From Neoroseomonas oryzicola (GTDB lineage Bacteria > Pseudomonadota > Alphaproteobacteria > Acetobacterales > Acetobacteraceae), in NCBI RefSeq assembly GCF_012163135.1, contig NZ_JAAVUP010000005.1, positions 62,001 to 126,000 of the forward strand: 64,000 nucleotides of DNA, written 5' to 3'. Made by a program: the position numbers and the translations under genes. The notes below the pieces were generated by a model that had not been told where the DNA came from, did not search any database, and saw only the letters and a program-made list of their open reading frames with translations. This document shows positions 61,025 through 64,000 of the stretch, piece by piece; position 1 is the first letter of the stretch; each line of letters opens with the position of its first letter.

Positions 61025-61077
61025 CCAAAGGCCTTTCGGCCTTTGGTGGGGGTTTTCGAGGGGGCAAGGCCCCCTCG
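61025..61077 (+). repeat. Two-hairpin intergenic repeat, copy 2
   Basis: Thirteen bases after the stop of the dehydratase-like gene: the 9-bp stem CCAAAGGCC / GGCCTTTGG with loop TTTC (61025-61046), a 10-nt linker TGGGGGTTTT, then a 9-bp stem CGAGGGGGC / GCCCCCTCG with loop AAG (61057-61077). It has the same layout and spacing as the copy at 15218-15270. Confidence 0.8.
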
Positions 61078-61086
61078 TCCCGTCGC

Positions 61087-62064
61087 TTACCGGATCGCCT
61101 GCAGCCGGTCGTACTGCTCCCGCGTCCAGCCTGCGCCCGCGGCCGCATCGTTGTGCAGCGGCAGCGCCGCCGCGCGGAACGCCTCGCGGTCGGGCCGCTG
61201 CACCGTCTTCCCCTGCCCTTCGAACCACGGCGGCAGGGCGAGCTCCGCCTGGCGGATCTCGTTCGTCGCGCGGTCGGAGGCTTCCTTCAGCACCTGGGTG
61301 AAGGTCTGCTTGTCCGCGTCGTTGAGCCGCCGCCAGGTGCTGCCCGAGAGGATCGTGAGCAGGCTTTCGGTGATGTGCCCGGTCAGCGAGATGTGCGTCT
61401 GCACCTCGTAGAACTTCTTGGCCTGGATCGTCGGCAGCGGGTTCTCCTGCCCGTCCACCGTGCCCTGCTGGAGGGCGAGGTAGACCTCGGCGAAGGCGAT
61501 GGGCGTGGCGTTGGCGCCGACCGAGCGGGTGAACATCAGGAAGAGCGGCGCCTGCGGCACGCGCAGCTTCATCCCGCGCATGTCCTCGGGCTTCATGATG
61601 GAACGGTTCGCGGTGACGTGGCGTTCGCCGTAGTAGGTGAGCGCGAGGGCCTGGTTGCCGGTCTGCCGGTTGTAGCCGCCCATCATGTCCTGCAGCAGGT
61701 CGCTGCGGCGATAGGCCATGAAGTGGTCGAAGTCCCGCAGCGCATAGGGCGCGTTGGTGATCGCGATCGGCTTGTACGTCGCGCCGGCGAAGGCGACGCC
61801 GGTGTAGATCATGTCGACGGTGCCGAGGGCGAGTCCTTGGTTGATCGTCGGCTCGTTGCCGAGGGCCGAGGCCGGGAAGACCTCGATCGCCCAGCGGTTG
61901 TTGGTGCGCTGCTGGATCTGCTGGGCCGCCCAGACCGCCTGGGTGTGGTAGGGCTCGTTGGTCTCGTAGACATGCGCCCAGCGCAGCCGCGTCTGGGCCT
62001 GCGCGGCGCTGCCGAGCAGCGCGGGCGCGGCCAAGGCCGCACCGATGACGGTCCTGCGATGCAT
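61087..62064 (-). CDS. dctP: TRAP transporter substrate-binding protein (DctP), second system
   Basis: A 325-residue periplasmic receptor with signal peptide MHRRTVIGAALAAPALLGSAAQA. DctP/TakP features are RWAHVYETNEPYHTQAVWAA, FPASALGNEPTINQGLALGTVDM, MKPEDMRGMKLRVPQAPLFL and YLALQQGTVDGQENPLPTI. The Arg in GMKLRVPQ probably binds the ligand carboxylate. It reads on the same strand as dctQM but is separated from them by the oppositely oriented dehydratase-like gene, so it needs its own promoter (62065-62235). Confidence 0.9.
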   Translation of the reverse strand: MHRRTVIGAALAAPALLGSAAQAQTRLRWAHVYETNEPYHTQAVWAAQQIQQRTNNRWAIEVFPASALGNEPTINQGLALGTVDMIYTGVAFAGATYKPIAITNAPYALRDFDHFMAYRRSDLLQDMMGGYNRQTGNQALALTYYGERHVTANRSIMKPEDMRGMKLRVPQAPLFLMFTRSVGANATPIAFAEVYLALQQGTVDGQENPLPTIQAKKFYEVQTHISLTGHITESLLTILSGSTWRRLNDADKQTFTQVLKEASDRATNEIRQAELALPPWFEGQGKTVQRPDREAFRAAALPLHNDAAAGAGWTREQYDRLQAIR

Positions 62065-62235
62065 CCTGGTGATCCTCCCTCGGGGCTGGGTCGCGTCCAT
62101 GCGCGGCCCTTGAGCGCAAGGATGCGGCGGGTCGCGGCGCGGAGGCAAGGCTGCCGTTCCGGTTGCGCAGCGCCACACCCCTTGCGCGGGGCGGCCGGTC
62201 CCGTCCAATCACGCGCGACCACGGGGGAAGCGACG

Positions 62236-63513
62236 ATGCTGCACTGGACCGAACGACGTCTGACCGACGGGGCGGCGATCGCCCCGGATGAGCGCCTGCC
62301 CTGGCCGCAGACCTTCGCGATGGGGCTGCAGCATGTCGTCGCGATGTTCGGCGCGACCGTGCTGGCGCCGCGGCTGATGGGCTTCGACGCCAACATCGCC
62401 ATCCTGATGAGCGGCATCGGCACGATGCTGTTCTTCGTCATCACGCGGGGCAAGGTGCCGAGCTACCTCGGATCCTCCTTCGCCTTCATCGCGGTGGTGC
62501 TGGCCGCGACGGGCTTCGCAGGCGGGGGGCCGAATCCGAATCTCGGCGTGGCGCTGGGCGGCATCGTGGCCTGCGGGGCGCTCTATGCGCTGATCGGCCT
62601 CGCGGTGATGGCGGTCGGGACGGGCTGGATCGAACGGCTGATGCCGCCGGCCGTGACCGGGGCGGTGGTCGCGGTGATCGGGCTCAACCTCGCGGCCATC
62701 CCGGTGAAGAACATGGCGCCGACCGGCTTCGACGCCTGGATGCAGGCGATGACCTTCGTCGTCCTGGCGCTGGTCGCGGTGAAGACGCGCGGCATGGTGC
62801 AGCGGCTGCTGATCCTGGTCGGGTTGATCCTCGCCAGCGTGATCTACGCGGTGCTGACGAACGGGCTGGGGTTCGGTACGCCTGTCGACCTCGCGCCGGT
62901 GGCCAATGCGCCGTGGTTCGGCATGCCCGGCTTCGCAGCGCCGGTCTTCTCGGCCCAGGCGATACTGCTGATCGCCCCGGTCGCGATCGTGCTGGTGGCG
63001 GAGAACCTCGGGCACCTCAAGGCGGTCGCGGCGATGACGGGGCGGGACATGGACCCGCATATCGGGCGCGCCTTCGTGGGCGACGGCGTCGCGACGATGA
63101 TCGCAGGTGCCTCCGGCGGCACGGGCGTGACAACCTATGCCGAGAACATCGGCGTGATGGCGGCGACGCGCGTCTACTCGACGGCGGTCTTCGTCGTGGC
63201 AGCGATGGTGGCAGTGGTCCTGGGCTTCTCCCCGAAGTTCGGCGCGCTGATCCAGGCCATCCCGCTGGCGGTCATGGGCGGGGTGTCGATCGTGGTGTTC
63301 GGGCTGATCACCATCGCCGGGGCGCGGATCTGGGTCGACAACAAGGTCGACTTCGCCAATCCGGCGAACCTGATGACGGTCGCGATCGCGCTGGTCCTCG
63401 GCACCGGCGACTTCACGCTGCGCTTCGGGGATTTCGCCCTGGGCGGCATCGGCACCGCGACCTTCGGCGCGATCCTGCTGCACCTGGTGCTGGGCGGGCG
63501 GGCGGCGCGCTAG
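62236..63513 (+). CDS. Uracil/xanthine permease (NCS2 family)
   Basis: A 425-residue inner-membrane nucleobase symporter with 12-14 helices. Family features include LPWPQTFAMGLQHVVAMFGATVLAP, PSYLGSSFAFI, LVAENLGHLKAV (the substrate-site Glu), and the signature GASGGTGVTTYAENIGVMAATRVYS-type block (here GGTGVTTYAENIG). The pattern is that of UraA/PyrP uracil permeases, with xanthine permeases as the alternative. The start at 62236 has a GGGGGAAG site. It is divergent from dctP. Confidence 0.92.
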   Translation: MLHWTERRLTDGAAIAPDERLPWPQTFAMGLQHVVAMFGATVLAPRLMGFDANIAILMSGIGTMLFFVITRGKVPSYLGSSFAFIAVVLAATGFAGGGPNPNLGVALGGIVACGALYALIGLAVMAVGTGWIERLMPPAVTGAVVAVIGLNLAAIPVKNMAPTGFDAWMQAMTFVVLALVAVKTRGMVQRLLILVGLILASVIYAVLTNGLGFGTPVDLAPVANAPWFGMPGFAAPVFSAQAILLIAPVAIVLVAENLGHLKAVAAMTGRDMDPHIGRAFVGDGVATMIAGASGGTGVTTYAENIGVMAATRVYSTAVFVVAAMVAVVLGFSPKFGALIQAIPLAVMGGVSIVVFGLITIAGARIWVDNKVDFANPANLMTVAIALVLGTGDFTLRFGDFALGGIGTATFGAILLHLVLGGRAAR

Positions 63514-63533
63514 GCGGCGCCCGCCCCGCGCAG

Positions 63534-63929
63534 TCACGGCGCCAGGATCATCACCTTGGTCTGGCTCGGCACGATGCGCGCGCCGACCATGTTCGTGCTG
63601 TTCTGCATCGACATCGAGGTCAGCCGCGTCGCCGGCGACCCCGCCACCAGCACGGTCAAGGCGCCGAGGAGGTGGCGCGACGGCCCCATCACGGTGCCCG
63701 AGGCGACGCCCGTCGCCACCCCTGCGTTGTCGCCATTCGTTATCGGCGTGACGGTGGCCATGGTGTGCATGGGACCGACGCCGATGATGGTGGTGAACTG
63801 GCTCGGGACCGCCGTCGATCCCTCGGCGACGTTGGGATAGGGGATCGGCAGCGGCGCTGGCAGCGCCGGTGTCAGGCAGACATCCGGGAAGGCCATGTCC
63901 ATCCCGCCCATCTGGCAATTGGCGAACAT
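63534..63929 (-). CDS. DUF4150 PAAR-like protein
   Basis: A 131-residue protein of the DUF4150 (PAAR-like) family: MFANCQMGGMDMAFPDVC followed by TPALPAPLPIPYPNVA, VPSQFTTIIGVGPMHTMATV and GPSRHLLGALTVLVAGSPATRL. These proteins are thought to cap the type VI secretion spike or join effectors to it. The gene lies directly downstream (10 nt) of another gene that enters from the right edge, suggesting a secretion locus continuing outside the window. It is convergent with the permease gene. Confidence 0.85.
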   Translation of the reverse strand: MFANCQMGGMDMAFPDVCLTPALPAPLPIPYPNVAEGSTAVPSQFTTIIGVGPMHTMATVTPITNGDNAGVATGVASGTVMGPSRHLLGALTVLVAGSPATRLTSMSMQNSTNMVGARIVPSQTKVMILAP

Positions 63930-63939
63930 CGCGCTGTCC

Positions 63940-63999
63940 TCAGCCCAGGTGGATCTGATCGGCGCGCAGCTTGACCAGCGCGCCGCCCTGCAGCGTCAC
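63940..63999 (-). CDS. C-terminal end of a gene entering from the right edge
   Basis: Nineteen residues plus stop are visible: VTLQGGALVKLRADQIHLG. The repeated beta-strand character and the ending QIHLG resemble the C-termini of type VI secretion accessory proteins (DUF3540 or VgrG-like) that precede DUF4150 genes. The gene start lies outside the window, so the identity is only suggested by this tail and by its neighbour. Confidence 0.4.
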   Translation of the reverse strand: MTLQGGALVKLRADQIHLG

Positions 64000-64000
64000 C

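Noticed and set aside
1-64000. tRNA, rRNA, CRISPR, insertion sequence or prophage genes
   Set aside because: No cloverleaf, rRNA-like stretch, regularly spaced repeat, transposase or integrase was recognised on reading both strands; a tRNAscan or CRISPR search would be decisive.

Overview
This 64 kb window is GC-rich chromosomal DNA from an alphaproteobacterium, most likely an Acetobacteraceae relative of Roseomonas (inferred from gene content and base composition, not from a marker gene). Supporting traits are three stand-alone Bug-type solute receptors, two TRAP transporters, two hydantoinase A/B pairs, the alphaproteobacterial DUF2312 and DUF1244 proteins, and dense ATGA/GTGA-overlapped operons. 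No rRNA, tRNA, CRISPR array, integrase or insertion sequence was seen. Almost all of the window is coding; the two longest non-coding stretches are 540-986 and 24935-25570.

Layout. 0-9.8 kb: a single-domain ModE-like regulator, DUF2312, DUF1244, then a three-carbon-acid module of glycerate 2-kinase, pyruvate kinase, a 2-hydroxyacid dehydrogenase and a glycolate oxidase iron-sulfur subunit, with Ada, a TPR lipid/periplasm-type protein and a DUF4239 membrane protein between them. The pyruvate kinase carries an N-terminal YdaS/Cro-type DNA-binding domain in the same reading frame and has palindromes around its start codon; this is the most unusual object in the window. 9.8-13.4 kb: iron uptake and storage, with a fused double permease facing a substrate-binding protein - bacterioferritin-associated ferredoxin - bacterioferritin operon behind two inverted-repeat operators. 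13.4-15.2 kb: a HpcH/HpaI aldolase and a secreted PHB-depolymerase-like esterase. 15.3-21.8 kb: the four-gene ligase-associated DNA repair set (ATP-dependent ligase, MBL exonuclease, Lhr-type helicase, PdeM phosphoesterase), split into two divergent halves with a DoxX-like gene between.

22-47.4 kb is an organic-acid/amide catabolic region. It holds a Bug receptor with a CMD-like protein and an SDR, an unusual acyl-CoA-synthetase-like protein, an M20 amidohydrolase, a TPP enzyme - 3-hydroxyacyl-CoA dehydrogenase - SDR operon, a divergent Bug receptor with an N-acyl-D-amino-acid deacylase, a TRAP transporter - HyuA - HyuB - MaoC operon, and divergent from it a Bug - HyuA - HyuB operon. Imported N-acyl, cyclic-imide or oxoproline-like compounds are probably opened by the hydantoinases and fed to the dehydrogenases; substrates are not determined by sequence alone.

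47.4-64 kb: a phosphoesterase-like protein with substituted metal positions, the queuosine operon queA-tgt-queF, an SH3 protein, a five-gene oligopeptide ABC importer, a second TRAP system arranged around an enolase-superfamily acid-sugar dehydratase-like gene, a uracil/xanthine permease, and at the right edge a DUF4150 PAAR-like gene plus the end of another gene that suggest a type VI secretion locus starting outside the window. A 53-nt two-hairpin intergenic element occurs twice (15218-15270 and 61025-61077), each time just after a stop codon.
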